Source: Mansonella perstans
Taxonomy: Eukaryota; Nematoda; Chromadorea; Rhabditida; Onchocercidae
Assembly: GCA_037074765.1 (NCBI GenBank)
Contig: JBAMDO010000571.1
Location: 372,001-436,000 of the forward strand
Length of the DNA: 64,000 bases
Direction of reading: 5' to 3'
This document shows positions 14,401 through 28,304 of this stretch, in pieces (position 1 is the first letter of the stretch; the number at the start of each line of letters is the position of its first letter). The notes below the pieces were generated by a model that ran no database searches, had not been told where the DNA came from, and worked only from the letters and a program-made list of their open reading frames with translations. The position numbers were made by a program, and so were the translations under genes.

Positions 14401-17400
14401 TAAAGAGATAACTATTAAATCGATGAGAGACTTAATCTATTGCTATGTGCTTTACTTACGTGTTTGCTACTTAGTTTATCTTTGTAACTTTTTTCTTCCT
14501 TTACCTTTGATTAAAATGTCCATTTTATAGTTATGTACTATCTTTGCTAATTTGTTTAATCATAAGATTTGTATATCAACTCAATAAACTTCCAACATCG
14601 CCTTACCTCCTAGTAGTTCCCTTTGTCGCGTGAAGAAAGCATTCCTGACCAAATCATTCTTTTATCTACTTTTCATTTTTTTATTATAAGTATGACGATC
14701 TGAAATTGGCCTGGAAATATCTCGAATTGAAGTAAACAGCAAATGGTATTAAGTGAAGAACTGGTAGAATTGAAACTATAAACATGTATACATAAACGGG
14801 CAGTACTTCATTTTCAAGACAATTTTTAAGAAAAAAGCCATCCAATAATGCGAAATTTGTATAAGTCATTCAATAGTCCTTAATATAATAGAATTTCATC
14901 TCTTTCCTGTCCTTCTTTTTTACCTTTTCATGTAATCGAACTCATTCTTCGGCCTCTATTCCCTCTTTTCAGCTCTCATTCGAATACAACCTCGAGCTGA
15001 ATCAAAACCCGAGACATTAATCTCAGCCATTGGTCCAGCAAATTTTTTCCTTACTCAAAGGACGAAAACACAAATTATAGTATTTCAACAAAAAAATTTT
15101 ATTTGTCAACAATGTGTATACGGAATTTTGATGTAGTGTTATAAAAATGAGAGAGATATTGAAACTCAAAGAGCATCAAAGATTCTTATTTCAGATTCTG
15201 ATCTAAAAAAAGAAGAAAATCTATCTTCTGGCCAGTTAGCAAATAATTCATTTTCTTCAGTGTCGACATTAATAAAAAGATGAATTTCAAAGCAGAAAGA
15301 AATAAGAAGTGGTAAAAATGATTTGCATAGAATAATGTAACGCTTAATGGAACAAAACTGTGATAACGAAAAATAACAAAGTGGATGGTTTCTTTGAAGA
15401 ATTGTGCACAATTGGAAAATTAGGATGATGAGGAAAAGTTGTATCAGATATCAAAGACATTCCGCTTGAAATTTCTCATAAAACTTCGTAAAACAGGCTA
15501 TCTTTCACTTAATATTTAGAAATTAGCTTCGTCTTTAAAAGAATTATTTCCAGAAAGCGAGTGCTGTCTAAAAACTACATCTGAAGTTATTATAAATAAG
15601 CGCAGCAAGAAACATTTATAATATCAAAGAAATTATTGTTGCTTCAAATAATTAGTTTTCTCCGGACAACATATGATGATATCATTTTTAATTACAAATT
15701 CTTACTGTAAAGCATATAAGCAGCTTCAGCTGGTAATGATATGTTTATATTTACCTAATAAATATCATGTATCCAATATTTTATTGTTCCAAACTACTGT
15801 AAATCAAATTTGGCTATTGCAAACAATTTTTTAGATGTTTTCAAAACAAGCACATTACACGCCAAATTACGTGGTTAATTTACCACTAGCAAACTACAAC
15901 GCAAATGTGAATTAGTTTAGAAGCGTTAAGAAACATGAACGAACCACAAATTTTTTTTTTAACCTGAATCGAAATATGAAGATTTTTTGGTACAGCTTCC
16001 AATAAAAGGAACACTAGTAAAGAGAAAGAGGAGCTTCGATGCATTATCAAAGCTCTACCGACAGTGAAGCGATGAAGTCTGAATTATGGTTGACATCTGA
16101 CCCTCAAATAAAAACTAAACATTCTTTTGAAATATGATACATCAAACACTACATAATGATATATGAAGCTAAAAGAAAGAAAAAGCAACAATTTCACACC
16201 GAAAAAAACTGAACTACAGCCAACATAAGTTTGCCTGCTATTAACACTGCAAATTTGCTTGTAAGAGATTGCTGCAAGACGGCTGTAATAACTTTATCAT
16301 AAGAAATAGTAATTTGGATTCAATACTTCAACCTCAATTTTCTTTGACCAATTAAAGGAACATCAGTTTGAGAAATGCATGGATTAAAGCTGATTTTTCC
16401 CCATTTTCCCCAATGCCAATCAGGTGTTTCTTAATGTATCAATTTGGTGATTTAAACAATAGTTTCTTCATTTGCATTTGTTTAGTTTTGTAGATAAAAC
16501 AGCTTAAATGAAAAACCGAAAAAAATTGACATCAGGAATTCTTAGTTAATTATTTTTCAACCGATTAAAGAAGTAAATAAAGAAAATGATTTGAACCTAA
16601 CGATGAATTTTAGAGAAAGCCTAATCACAGGAAATTGCCACTGATAGGAAAAGACTGCGACAACTAAACTAACTACAAAAACCAATAAAATAACAGCTGA
16701 GGAAAAAATATTTCTGAATATTTATATCCCGATCACTTTTTTCATATCTTTTTCTTTTTATGCAATTTTGTTTACTAGCTAGTAATTGACACTAGTAACT
16801 TCTATCCAGAAATTTTACAATCAATTAAAGTAAATAAACAAATTTAATTTAAATCAAAATAAAAATTAAATTTCAACAAACTGAATGAAAATAGTTTTTT
16901 GATGTAAATGCTGTGTTGCTTAATGAATTATTTTAAGATGAGTACTCATGGAGAGAAAGAAAAAATACCATTCATTTGACAATCATGGCCTTTCCCCAAA
17001 TTTATCATTAAGCATTAGAGAGTCGTATATATTATTTGCTTTATCATTATAATCCTTCCTTTGTCTGCATAGAGAAATACTTAGATTTTTTTTAACTAAA
17101 AAACATCTGCTTCGCCATGAAAACAGTCTATTGTACAGTATAAGCAACATACAGTTAAAAGATTATTTTGGCAAAGATATGAAATTAACGAAATAGCATT
17201 TCATTATTGTATTTAAAAAATAATACATTTCCTCATGAACTCATTTAAGAACTTGAGAGTTACGAGTAGTAGGAAGGAAAAATTTGGCAATGAGACATAT
17301 TTTATGAACGAAAGAAAGAAAAGTTTAGTATTTTTCTCGAAGGAAACAAAGTCTGTTATTTCAGCGGTAAAAATATCTGCTCATTATTTACATGGTTTGT

Positions 17401-17475
17401 CTGATTAACAGTCGATAACTATGGTTGTTCATAACACAGTTATGAAGGAAGAGTGCCATAGCATAATTAAATGAC
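11486..17475. other. Intergenic, no supported gene
   Basis: No gene was recognised. A GAT/GTT-rich simple-sequence stretch lies around 12825-12872. The open frames present are short, AT-driven and without domains. Confidence 0.5.
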
Positions 17476-17683
17476 ACGTAAAACTTATTTATCCGAAACT
17501 TATTTACCTCGAAAACTTATTTATCCGCCATATTCTGTATATTATCACGAAAACTGCTAGAAGTGACGTAAAACTTATTTATCCGAAACTTATTTATCTT
17601 ATTTATTTATCCGAAACTTATTTACCTCGAAAACTTATTTATTCGCCATATCCTGTATATTATCACGAAAACTGCTAGAAGTG
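17476..17683. repeat. Tandem duplication, about 90-118 bp unit, two copies
   Basis: Copy one is about 17476-17565 and copy two about 17566-17683. Both begin ACGTAAAACTTATTTATCCG and end CACGAAAACTGCTAGAAGTGA. Copy two carries an internal extra run of the sub-repeat CTTATTTATCCGAAA, so the array also has a shorter internal periodicity. The copies differ at only a few positions, suggesting a recent duplication. Confidence 0.9.
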
Positions 17684-20600
17684 ATGATTATATGCAGCAG
17701 ATTCCGGTTTAAGATCAAACTTTCCTATTCTCATTCTTTTTCAGAAATGTTAAAATGATCTGGATTACGGCGTATAGCAGGATTGATGCAAATTTGACAA
17801 CTAGAGTAATTTTGATTTTATTTAGGCAATCAATTAACAAAAATAAAATTATCAAAAAGCACAGAACGGATAAATATCAAAAAAGGGATAAATCTTACTG
17901 GTATTAGTGGAAAAAAAGATGAAGAAGTGTTCAATTCTGTCCTTTTTATGTTGCATTGAATTTTAGTATAAATGCGCTCAGTGGTGGTATCACATTCTCT
18001 TCCGTATTACGACAAATGGACAATCGTAGAAACAGCACCGATCAGCAAAAAACATCAAAAGGCAGAAAAAGTGGCGCCGTCTATATTGGGTACTGTAAAA
18101 TTGTGAACGGTTCCCACAACTACTACTACAATCACTACTACAACTACAACTCACTCACGTAACGCATGAATGGATTAACAGATCGGACTGGCGACATATG
18201 CATGCTTCATGCAATTTTGAGAAATTCTATTTTTCTCTAATTTCAACACAAATGTTCAAATTGAATTTTAACGAAGTAAAAATATTATTTGTATTTCTGA
18301 TTAATAGGCGATTTTACCAAATTAAGTCGACATATAAGCCAAGTACAAAGTAAAAAAAAAACTAAAGGTTACAATTTTGAACAAAATAACTAAATATTTG
18401 GTATAAACTGTAGATGAAGTGTTTCCTAAATTGGATATTGAAAAGCAATTGATAATCTATAAAAGAATCAGTGAACTGATTTATGAACTGCTGAATGAAT
18501 ATCACTTAACGGCTTTGGACAAAATCTACAGTGACAAAAGATTGTTAGACTAAACAAAAACAACAAATTAAAATTGTACAGAGAGGCAACTATAAAGCAA
18601 AAGAGGTACGACATAAAATAAACTTATGTCACAACTATATGCGATAAATTACAAATAGTTCATCTTACAAGCTTTTCGTGCTCTGAGCTTAAGAATAATT
18701 ACTTTAAAGATATATGAAATGTAAAGCGAAGCTAAAGAAAGTTTCGTTGGAAATGATCTAATTAACGACTAGATTGTTTCTAATGGAACTTAAGAAACAT
18801 ATTGCTAATAAGAAAAAAAAACTTAAATTTATAACTAACAAATTAATCTATTGTAATTTATCACTTTTATTACGCGAAGTATTATAACTGATTCATGAAA
18901 AAGTATTAATCGTAATCAAAGCTCTTAGAAGAATTTTCCAAAATCCTGCCAGCATAATCTTTTGCTCACATGACAAGAGTAACGAGGAAGAAAAAACGAA
19001 GAGAAAGTGAAGATGGGATGAATTTAATGAGAAAAAAGATATCAGAAGTATATCAGTGTTTCTCCCAAAGAAGCCATGTTATACTAGGCCAATTTGCACA
19101 ATTGTATAATAATTTGATATTTAACTCTTTACTCTTTATTTCTTAACTCTTTATTTCTAGTACGTGAAATCGGTATCTTTTGTTTAGTAGTGGTTTATCT
19201 TGGATTCGTTAAAAATTTTAAATCCAACAGTTTCCTTCAAAGACCGTAAAAAACATACATAACTAAACAATCATTGGTCAATGGTCCCAATGCAATCCAG
19301 AACTGAGTCAGGTAGATTTCAAAATGGATACTGTATGGTTTAACATTCTGTGCTGCTGCTTGCAATCAGCATGGCGACTAATTTTTTGTACAACCCAACG
19401 CACTACACCTCCAAATATATTAACCGATCGTTGTACATCTGAATCGTTATTTAGTGTGATTTTTAACTTAACTTGTGATTTTACTTTGTGATAACTTTGT
19501 GATTTTTGTGATTGTACTCACAGCTAATAGAACACTATTAGTTGTGAGTACATTATTGAAGAATTAGACGACTGCAAAATTAAATTTAAAAATGAGGGTA
19601 GCAATAGTAACGGTTTACCGACGAGAAATTGAAAAAAATTGGCTCAAAGTTTTTTGGACTCATTCCTCTCTTTTCTCATTTTTACCCGTAATAGATACTG
19701 CGAGGTAGTTGAATTTTTGTATTTTTTGCTGAAAACTTCTTCACAAAGAACGCTATGAGTCCTTAACTACTGAGCAAGTAAACTTGCCAAGAACTGGACG
19801 ACGAGACATATTTCCAACTTTGAAGAACTAAAAGAACTGAAAATATGCATGAATTTTTGAAAGTTTTGTCAAGATTTATGCATTTCCGACAAAGTTTTGA
19901 AGATGTAAAAAAAAAAGTTTCTGCGAATGAAACTGCAAAGAAATTGCTGCGGGTCATAGATCATTATGAAAAACGAAAAAATCTCCGCAATTTTTATGAA
20001 AAATTTCAAACTTACCCAGGACTCAAATTATTCGTTTAAATCAAATTTCTAAGGAAGAGTAGAAATTTCTCATTATTTCTGCATTTACGATGATCAAATA
20101 TTACGACCTCTCATATCTTGAATAAAAGACCAAATGGAATATAGAATTATTTATAGGATAATTGCCTTATCATAAAGATTATTTATGGCAAGGCAATAAG
20201 CAACAGCAGAAGATTCTCTGAAAAATTTAACTCATGCTAGGGGTCACTAAGTACTAAGGTCACTAAATAGCTAGATGCAAAGGAGGTTTGATGTAGAAAT
20301 AATTGAAATTAAACTGCGGTTAACGATGTTTCCAGCGGATAGCTGAGGTTAAAAATAATATATTGATAGATCCTTGAGTTTAATATTAAGTTTGATCTAT
20401 TCATAGCATTGAATAAATAAGGGCAATCTAGTAAAAACGAGCGCTAAAAAAGTATAAAAATTCTTCTGGAAATTCAGGAATTATAATTCACTGATTTTCT
20501 CAAAGTCCCTAATTGAAAGGATTCGAAATTTTCAATTATTTTGAATAGTGTTGAGGATTTTCATAGTTTGATAGAATTGCTGATCAATTAACAGAAATGT

Positions 20601-21480
20601 TGGAAGTTAGCAATAATTAAATGAACTTAAAGAAACATATAGATTAGTTAGAGTTACGTCTTTAAATTATGATTTTATTTAATATGTCCCATCAATTCCA
20701 TTATTTTTCAGTTTTTATGGAAATTATATATTTAACAATCAAAAGTATCGTATAATTGATAAAATAAGCCTAGTTTCTCTATGAAACTTATTATTTCTAG
20801 TTTCGGTCAATCCAAGTGATTACATATCCACATGTTCTCAAATCATAATGACCATGCATGTAATTTTCAATAATTACTGCAAAGATGATTAGTATTTGGA
20901 CTATTAAGTAAACTCTGCTATTCCAGTAGCAATTGCTTTTTCCAACATGGTAATATTCAATCAATCCAGGATTATTTCTCAGTATATCCGAATACAATTA
21001 ACACTCTCTCTTGTATCATTCCTGTGGCAGTTTAGAAGTTCTTTGTACACAATGATTTCTTCTTTTAAGTTAGAAAATTTTGACACTATGTTCTGCTGCA
21101 TCTTGATAAATTATTTAGCCATAAAATATAACATGCCAAAGAGTAAGTTTCATAGCATTTAGATTTTTCAAGAGGTTCTGAGCTAATGATATGTGAAAAA
21201 CAAAATAGTAATTATTAAGAACTTTTTGCAAATCCAATGATATATATAATATCACTCCTTCATCATGTACAATATCATTGAATTCTCCGATATCTAATTT
21301 ACTAAATTTTGAATTGGAAATAAAATTAGCCAAAAAAAAAAATTGATAAAGCTATTATGAAAGTAAGATGTGATCGTTAAATCAAAATGTAATTGAGAAA
21401 AAAAGTAAAGAAAATGAAAAACAAGCGAAAAATTATAAATCTGTCCTAAATGGTGAATAGGGAGACACTGTTGGTAGCAA
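17684..21480. other. Intergenic with ACT microsatellite and two hairpins
   Basis: An ACT/ACA triplet stretch lies at about 18115-18165. A strong palindrome is listed separately at 19513-19552. A weaker hairpin at 20161-20197 pairs ATTGCCTTATCATAAA with ATTTATGGCAAGGCAAT with two mismatches. Overlapping short open frames on both strands at 19763-20039 have no recognised domain and no gene was supported. Confidence 0.5.
19513..19552. repeat. Near-perfect 18-bp palindrome with 4-base loop
   Basis: TGTACTCACAGCTAATAG is followed by AACA and then CTATTAGTTGTGAGTACA. The arms pair along all 18 positions with a single non-Watson-Crick position, a G-T pair in one RNA orientation. There is no coding context within several kilobases. 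It could be a remnant of a DNA element terminus, a protein-binding palindrome or an RNA hairpin. Confidence 0.85.
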
Positions 21481-21660
21481 ACGGGGGGGGACATTGAGTT
21501 CTGGAAAGTTGCGAAAAGAAAAAGAGAAGAGTCTTTGGCGCCGCGATTCGGCGCGGCCCATATATCACCCTCCGTTTTCTACTTCGACACCTCTTCCATG
21601 CTCCGCTTCCGTTCTGTACACTCTTATAAAGCGTCGACGCTAATTAATCTTCAATTACTT
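21481..21660. promoter_or_regulatory. CpG-rich promoter-like island
   Basis: A GC- and CpG-rich patch in very AT-rich surroundings. It holds a G8 run at about 21482-21490, an inverted repeat GCGCCG-5 nt-CGGCGC at 21538-21554, a TATAAA at 21625-21630 and, touching it, a perfect 12-base palindrome AGCGTCGACGCT at 21630-21641. A 42-codon minus-strand frame starting MGRAESRRQRL crosses the patch. On the plus strand an ATG follows at 21672 but opens only a short frame. The call as a promoter is inference from composition and the TATA element; no gene was confirmed on either side. Confidence 0.35.
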
Positions 21661-23849
21661 GAGACATAGCCATGAATTATTTATCTCCTTTCATTTCCTC
21701 TTTTAAGTCCATAATTCCACAACTATCTTTTTTTTTTTTTTGTGCAAAATGTTGCAATAGAAAAGAAATGAATCCAGCCTTGAGTTTTAATTCCTTCATT
21801 GTGTACTATTGAAAACTTCATCTTTCAACTTTTCCAATCATCTAATATTTCGTAGCAAGCAAAAATTAAAGCATTTTCTTACCAAAAAATAAAAATATCC
21901 TTTAATACTTGGTGTTTTGATTACCAGTTACTAAAATAACATGTCTTATTTAGCACAATTTTTATATTTAATTTTTTAAAGTTGAATAAATATATTAAGT
22001 TCATGCTTCATAGTTCTTAAACAGTGGACAGAAAGGTCAAACATGATGACCGTTTTCAAGAAGAATATTATTTACAACTATTAATTTCACGAAACATAAG
22101 AAAACCATGATAACTAGCAAAAAAGATTTGATAATTGATATAAACTTGTTGAATATTAAAATCTGGAGTTGTGATAATATCCGGTCTGCCATTACTTTTC
22201 TCGAATATTCTTCTTGCATTAATCAAAGATTGTGGAATATTCTAAAAATATGATGAGACTAAAATCTAAAAATTTTAGATGGCATACTGCAGAACTTGAA
22301 ACATGCTCGAAGTAATCGCTTGCGTACCTTTAAATCGCAAGTTATTTTACTGACAGTAATGGGATTTAGCTGTTTATATTCAATAAAAAGGAGGCGAAAT
22401 ATAACTATGTGGCTATCTTTTGACCATGGTCTCATTCTTATGATTTCAGTCAACATGAAGCCGTAACGAGAAAGGGACACTGAAAGACCAGTTCCAGCAT
22501 ATTTTGACAGAAAAGCACCGGACTGTTATGTGGAATTAGAATTCTTTGGGAGCTGATATTTGAATTCTTTGTCCTACATTCGAAATCTCCATCGAAGAAG
22601 CAGTAAATAAATTTATCATTTTTTTTTCAAGAAAAGAATTAATTTTAATGCAACACAAGCAGAGTATATTTCCTTTGTGAAGAAGTATATAAGAATAAAG
22701 AAAAAAGGCTTTGCCCGTTTTTGCATTCAGGACGACCTCGAATGGATCTGTTTGGAGAATTCATTTCTTCAAAAGAAAACTATCTGATAAGAAAGCATGT
22801 TCCGAGGTACAACAGTGTTTGTTGCACGTTGACCTCATCCATCATTTAGTTGTCAGATTTTCTTCTATTCAAACAAACAAAATATTACTGCCAATTACAA
22901 CAATAATATGCAAAGTCATCTTGTCATCCTACAAGGAAATAACGGCAATATAGTGGTGCAACGGGATTTCGGAAAATGTACCATAAATAAGATTTTTGAT
23001 AGCAACAACAAATAGTGTTGAGAACGTACTGTTTTGCTTGAGAAATACAGTTAAAGCCGTTTGACTTAACTCATTCATTACTTTAGCAAAGATATCTGCG
23101 AAATTTTTTGAAACACCTTATCCTATAATAACACGCTTTCCTTATCCTTAATATCATAGTTGTTGTAATTTCTCACAATCATAAATTATTCAGGTTGGAT
23201 TTGATTAGGGCAATAAAAAATGAATGATCTTAACAAGAGCCATATAATTTCAATTTTCTGGGAGCACCAGGGCGGTCAAGACACTTAAATATGATGCGAC
23301 GATGATGCTGTTTGTTTTTCTGTTTGGATCACTTTTAGAAAAAATGAAAGGTAACGCTCATTTTTTATCCGACTATCTAGCTAATTTCGGCTGACATATA
23401 GTTTTGTAAGAATGATACGTAATTGATTATAGACTTAAATGACGTTACAAAAAATGCAAAAAGAAGATAAAGAAGAGAAAGGATTCATGATTTTCTAACA
23501 TTATTATGATTGCTCAGTATAATTTGAATCATCTATTAAATGTTAATTGGATATATCGTTCTCCCTTTATGGAAAATATTTTAACAGTTGCTTTGTTGAC
23601 GAATTCTTGTGATTTATGTGAATGGAAAAGATTTAAGTGCTTCAAAATTATAAATGATCAAAAAAAATTAATTTCACATCTGTCATTTAATGAAATACTT
23701 GTTCCCTCTATTACACTTTCTTTCAAGATGTTTGGGAAAAATTTATGCCAAAGTTTCACAGTACACAAAGGAACGTTACAGAAGACATTTCGGATAAGAC
23801 AAACAGAATTAGATTAGTTGCTTTCAAATGTTTGGTGAGCCATCATGTG

Positions 23850-24035
23850 AAACGACCACGAATGTTTACGTCTGTCTATAAGTAGAAACGACGATGAATG
23901 TTTACGTCTATCTGTTATTAGGAACGGCTGATCGGGAATGGTATTTCCCAACTCTTAAGGTTGTAAATTTCCCATAGTCTTGGAAATAAACAATCATCCA
24001 CATCAGACAAATAATTCACCGTTCACTGCAAAAAA
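23850..24035. repeat. Possible solo LTR-like segment with internal direct repeat
   Basis: The segment starts TGTGAAACGACCACG and ends near TTCACCGTTCACTGCA, so the ends have weak TGTGAA/TTCAC complementarity. It contains an imperfect direct repeat around GAATGTTTACGTCTRTCT at about 23860 and 23897 and a polyadenylation-like AATAAA near 23985. This fits a short retroelement LTR, but no flanking target duplication or element body was found. Confidence 0.2.
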
Positions 24036-27000
24036 AAGCATTTCATTTTTTTTTTTCGATTTCTGAATAAGACAAAAAAAGCATACTAAAGAGATGATAT
24101 TCGGAAGCATGGAGATCGGATTTACGTACAGCATGGTATCTCCAAGAGTGCAAGAATTCCTGAACGATTTTTTAGACTTAAATTATGGTACGGTTAGTAA
24201 TCAGTCATAATTCGGATAAATAACTTCATGTTTCACTAACAAATCGTACAGGATACTGAAATTAGCAAGGATAAGAAAAGAGATAGAAAAAAGGAGCATT
24301 AAATTTGCTTAAAAAACAACAGCTAGTAAGCGGAGAAAATTGATGCAATGTTGCAAACTTCATTTATAGCACGAAATAGTCAAACTAAAGCTTAATCTTT
24401 AAACAATATTTCATTGGAATTTCTGAAAACGCTTCACTGAAACGACATCAATCTGTCAAATTCATCCTGGTTTATCGATTGGTTAATAGATATGATGCTA
24501 TCACGTTGAGTTAACTTACCGGAAATAAAAATAAGAATGATTAAAATCGGATCAAATAGTCAAATGAGATGATCTATTAATATTGATCCATGTAGGAAAA
24601 CATTTTATTCAATTTTCATTTGTTTTAAAAATCTCTCTTTATCATAAATTTAAAATGATTAATTTAGACAAAAAACATCTGTTGCTTAAAAAAAAAAACT
24701 TGTTTCGAATTTTTCATTTGCTTAGAATGCTTCTTTTCTTGCTATTTCTATTTCGAATTGCTGCAGAAATAGAGATTGCGACAGATTTTAATGGCATATG
24801 ACATGAAGTCTTGCAACAGTTAACGTAACATTAAACCTTTTCAAATTTTCAAGAAATTAATAATGTAATTTCCGGACATAAACTGTACAATAAGTTTCAG
24901 ATCTTCCAATTTTATTGCACATAATGATCTCAGCTATTTCCTGAATTTGGAAATCTGATTCTTATGTTATTCAAAGAAAAGAAATCTTAATATTAGATTG
25001 ACAGCCTAATAAGCATCATGAAATCACTCTTAAACTGCCTGCTAAGTTGCAACATACATTTTAGTCCATTCTGTATTACTTGGTAATAGACCAACTGGTT
25101 CTAATACTTGAAGTCCTTCCTGCGCCTCTGACCTCAAGCAACAATCAAAAAAAAAAGTGGAAGATTAGTATGTAGAGGAGTTGGAAACGGTTAAATTATT
25201 TGCTTAATGAAAACGAATAAGAATTTTATTTATCCAACTTGCGAGAATAACATTGTAATCATTCCATGCTAACGTCAATATTGGTGTTTTTTTTTATGAA
25301 AATTGAAATATTAGTAGGTCGTTTTTAACTTCACTCTGAATTATGGACACAAACATAAAAGTGGTAGTCATAAATATAAGATTTCCTGAGCAATTAATTC
25401 TAGAAGCAATACTTTTCTTTAATACCATTGGAAAAAATAAAAAACCTTGCAAAGAAATAAGTCATACTTATAAACTGCAATGATATGCACTTTGAAGTAA
25501 ATAAAAAGGTTAACATGTATTAGTTTCTTTTTTAATTTAGTTAGAAAATGGAATCCAAGTTGAGAAATAATATCAACCAAAGATAGCAATTTTCAAACAA
25601 ATATTTCAAAAGCGACCTTGAGGTGCAAGTTTCCTTTGAGTCAGAAAATACTTGAAAATGAAAAAAGGTTAATTAAAAAAATAACTTGAAAGGAATAGAA
25701 AGGAGTAATAAGTTTCATTTGTCTTCCTGTTCCAGCAGGTTTAGTACAGTGTTTTATACATGTCACTCATTTTTGCTGGAACTGGAAAATTCCTTTTTTT
25801 TTGTAGAAAATAATGAATTAGTTTACTGGAAAAAAACAGCAAAACTTTGGCTTCGCCTACAGTGCAGCAGGAAAAAATTTGGTAAATTTAGGTTTTCACT
25901 CCATTTGCTGGAGTGAAATGGCCCAATTTGATCTGCTTGTAAAATGAATTCATTATGAAGCTAAATTTGCGAACGAAAATTTCAAACTTGTTTTTTTTCA
26001 TAGAGTAACAACATATAACTAACAACATCTCTGCAAAGACGGCATGTCATATTTTTTATTGTTCGTTTAACGAGAATCTACTGTTCCTGTTTATTTGATA
26101 CTAGTTTAAAACATTAATTGCAACTTTCATCCTTCTTCATGGCAGTTTAAAACAGTGAAATTCTGTTATATAAGTTCCGCCAATTTTTATTCAACACTTC
26201 AAAAGATGCTGCAGCTCTACTGGAATTGATGCTTCCTAGCGTTCTAGGAATTTATAGTTCGTTGGCAAAGGACTATTTGAGCGATTATTTCATGGATTGC
26301 ATTTATAAATGACTTTTAGCAGTATTATCATTTGAGAGCAGCTAATTCGAGTGCTATGCCAATGAAAAGGTCAGCTATTAATTAAAAAGTTGGCATTTAT
26401 GCAGATTTTTTTTATCTTGAGCAAGTAGACGGCAATATTAACAAATCCATATTTTGTCTCAGAAAATCAACTATGAGTAAATAGAATGCCATTCAAATCA
26501 ATCATAAGTGGATGAGATAATTATGATTGAACAATGTGACCCGTTATGTAAGCAAAAATGGTGACCTCTACCACGCGCCAAATGAGAAAGATGACATACC
26601 GAGAATATTTCTTGACTGCTTTGATGACTTAGTTTTGTTAGGGAAAATCCACGGTTTGAATGAGTAACTGATTTATAAGAAAAATTTGGGTTGTAGAGAA
26701 ATTTGAAAGAATGCCACAAAATGAAAGTATCCTACAAACTTTGACTGATATCAATATGTTCAAGAAATGTTCTTTTAAATTCAGGGATAAATTAAATAGC
26801 TGAAGATTCTAAAAGTCTGAATGGATTTCTAAATTTTTTAAGCTTTTTAAGCATGCTCTATTTAGCCAAGAGGGAATAATTTATTAAAATTATTCGACAT
26901 ATTCAAATTAAAGTGAGGATTCAAATTCAAATTAATTGTGAAAATTAAAATAAGTTTGGAAATTTAAAACTTGAATAGTGGCAATAAGATGGCAATTGAA

Positions 27001-28304
27001 AAAATGAATTGTATAAGTGGTAAAATAGAAAAGATGATGACGACGACTGCATTGATGAGATTACAGGTATTGATAAATGAACGAGTGTAGAAGCAAAAAA
27101 GGTAGAGTAAGAAAAGACAAGAAAGAATATAGAAAATTAAGACAGGTAATTAATATAATTGCTGAGAAATTTGTACAGAATGATTCGATGACCGTTAAAA
27201 AATACCCCTAAGGATAAATATTCTGGAAAAAAAAAAAAAAAAAAAGGAAACGAAGAAATTGAAGGAAAATGGATAGACAGAGAGGCGCGCCGATGTGAAA
27301 GTACGATAACAGCCACACAGTTTTCAATAGCTACTACTTACACATTTTCACTGATCATTTAGCATGAAATAAAACAAGGCTACTTGAAAATAGTGCACTA
27401 ACTTTTTCTCAATTTTTTTTTTTTTTTTTTTTCAAATTATTACTGATTAATAAATAAAAATTGATAGTTTTAAGAATAAAAAAAAATCAATATTTGATGA
27501 TGATGATAATGATGATGATGAAATGATGATAAAAATATTGTTATGATGAGATTTATGATTAAAACAATGATAGGCGACAAATAACAATTCACATCTTTGC
27601 TTTACCCTTTTTTTTTTTTTTTTTTTATTAAAAATGCTTCATTTTTCATTGATTCATTTAGATTATATTTTTCATCGAAAAATAAATTCTTTTAAAAATT
27701 ATATTGTTATAGATCTATTAAATTTGTTCAAATACGATACGATAATTATCATTGAATGAAATGATATAAATCACATCGCAAAATTTCCTTATCATTTTAA
27801 AATTTTTTATCCCTCGATTTGGACAAATTACACATGATTTACTTAAATTTGACATAATTTTTTTTTTGAAGCAAATAGCAAAGTAAAGTAGGGTTGAATA
27901 GTGTTAAAATGGTCGTACGGAAAGGAGAGAAATTTGGAAAAATAAAATAAAATGCGATCACTCAGCAAAATTAATAAAAATCACATTCGACTGATTCGAA
28001 ATATGCATTTATTTCAATTACAGATGATAGTTTAGATTTTAATTGTAGCATCAGCAAAAACGGTCAACATTTTCAAAGCATTTCTTTATCATATTCGATT
28101 TATCTATGTTCGTAGCTTGATCTTCCAAGGTCAATTTAAATGGCGCTAGCTTCCTTATTTTTTTGTTGCGTGAAATTAAAATAATTTCAGTTCTTCCAAA
28201 CTTTCTCTTTTCATGACTCCTGAAATTTTGCTCTCTTGATTCTCGTAAAGCATTCATCCTCCACTTGTGCTCATTGCAGAGTTCATTTTGCACAACATTG
28301 AAAA

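Noticed and set aside
17956..18162. 68-codon frame with an AG acceptor just inside it
   Set aside because: The 3' third is coded by an ACT/ACA microsatellite and no partner exon was found.
23506..23817. 103-codon plus-strand open frame
   Set aside because: No recognisable motif and no neighbouring exon; consistent with chance.
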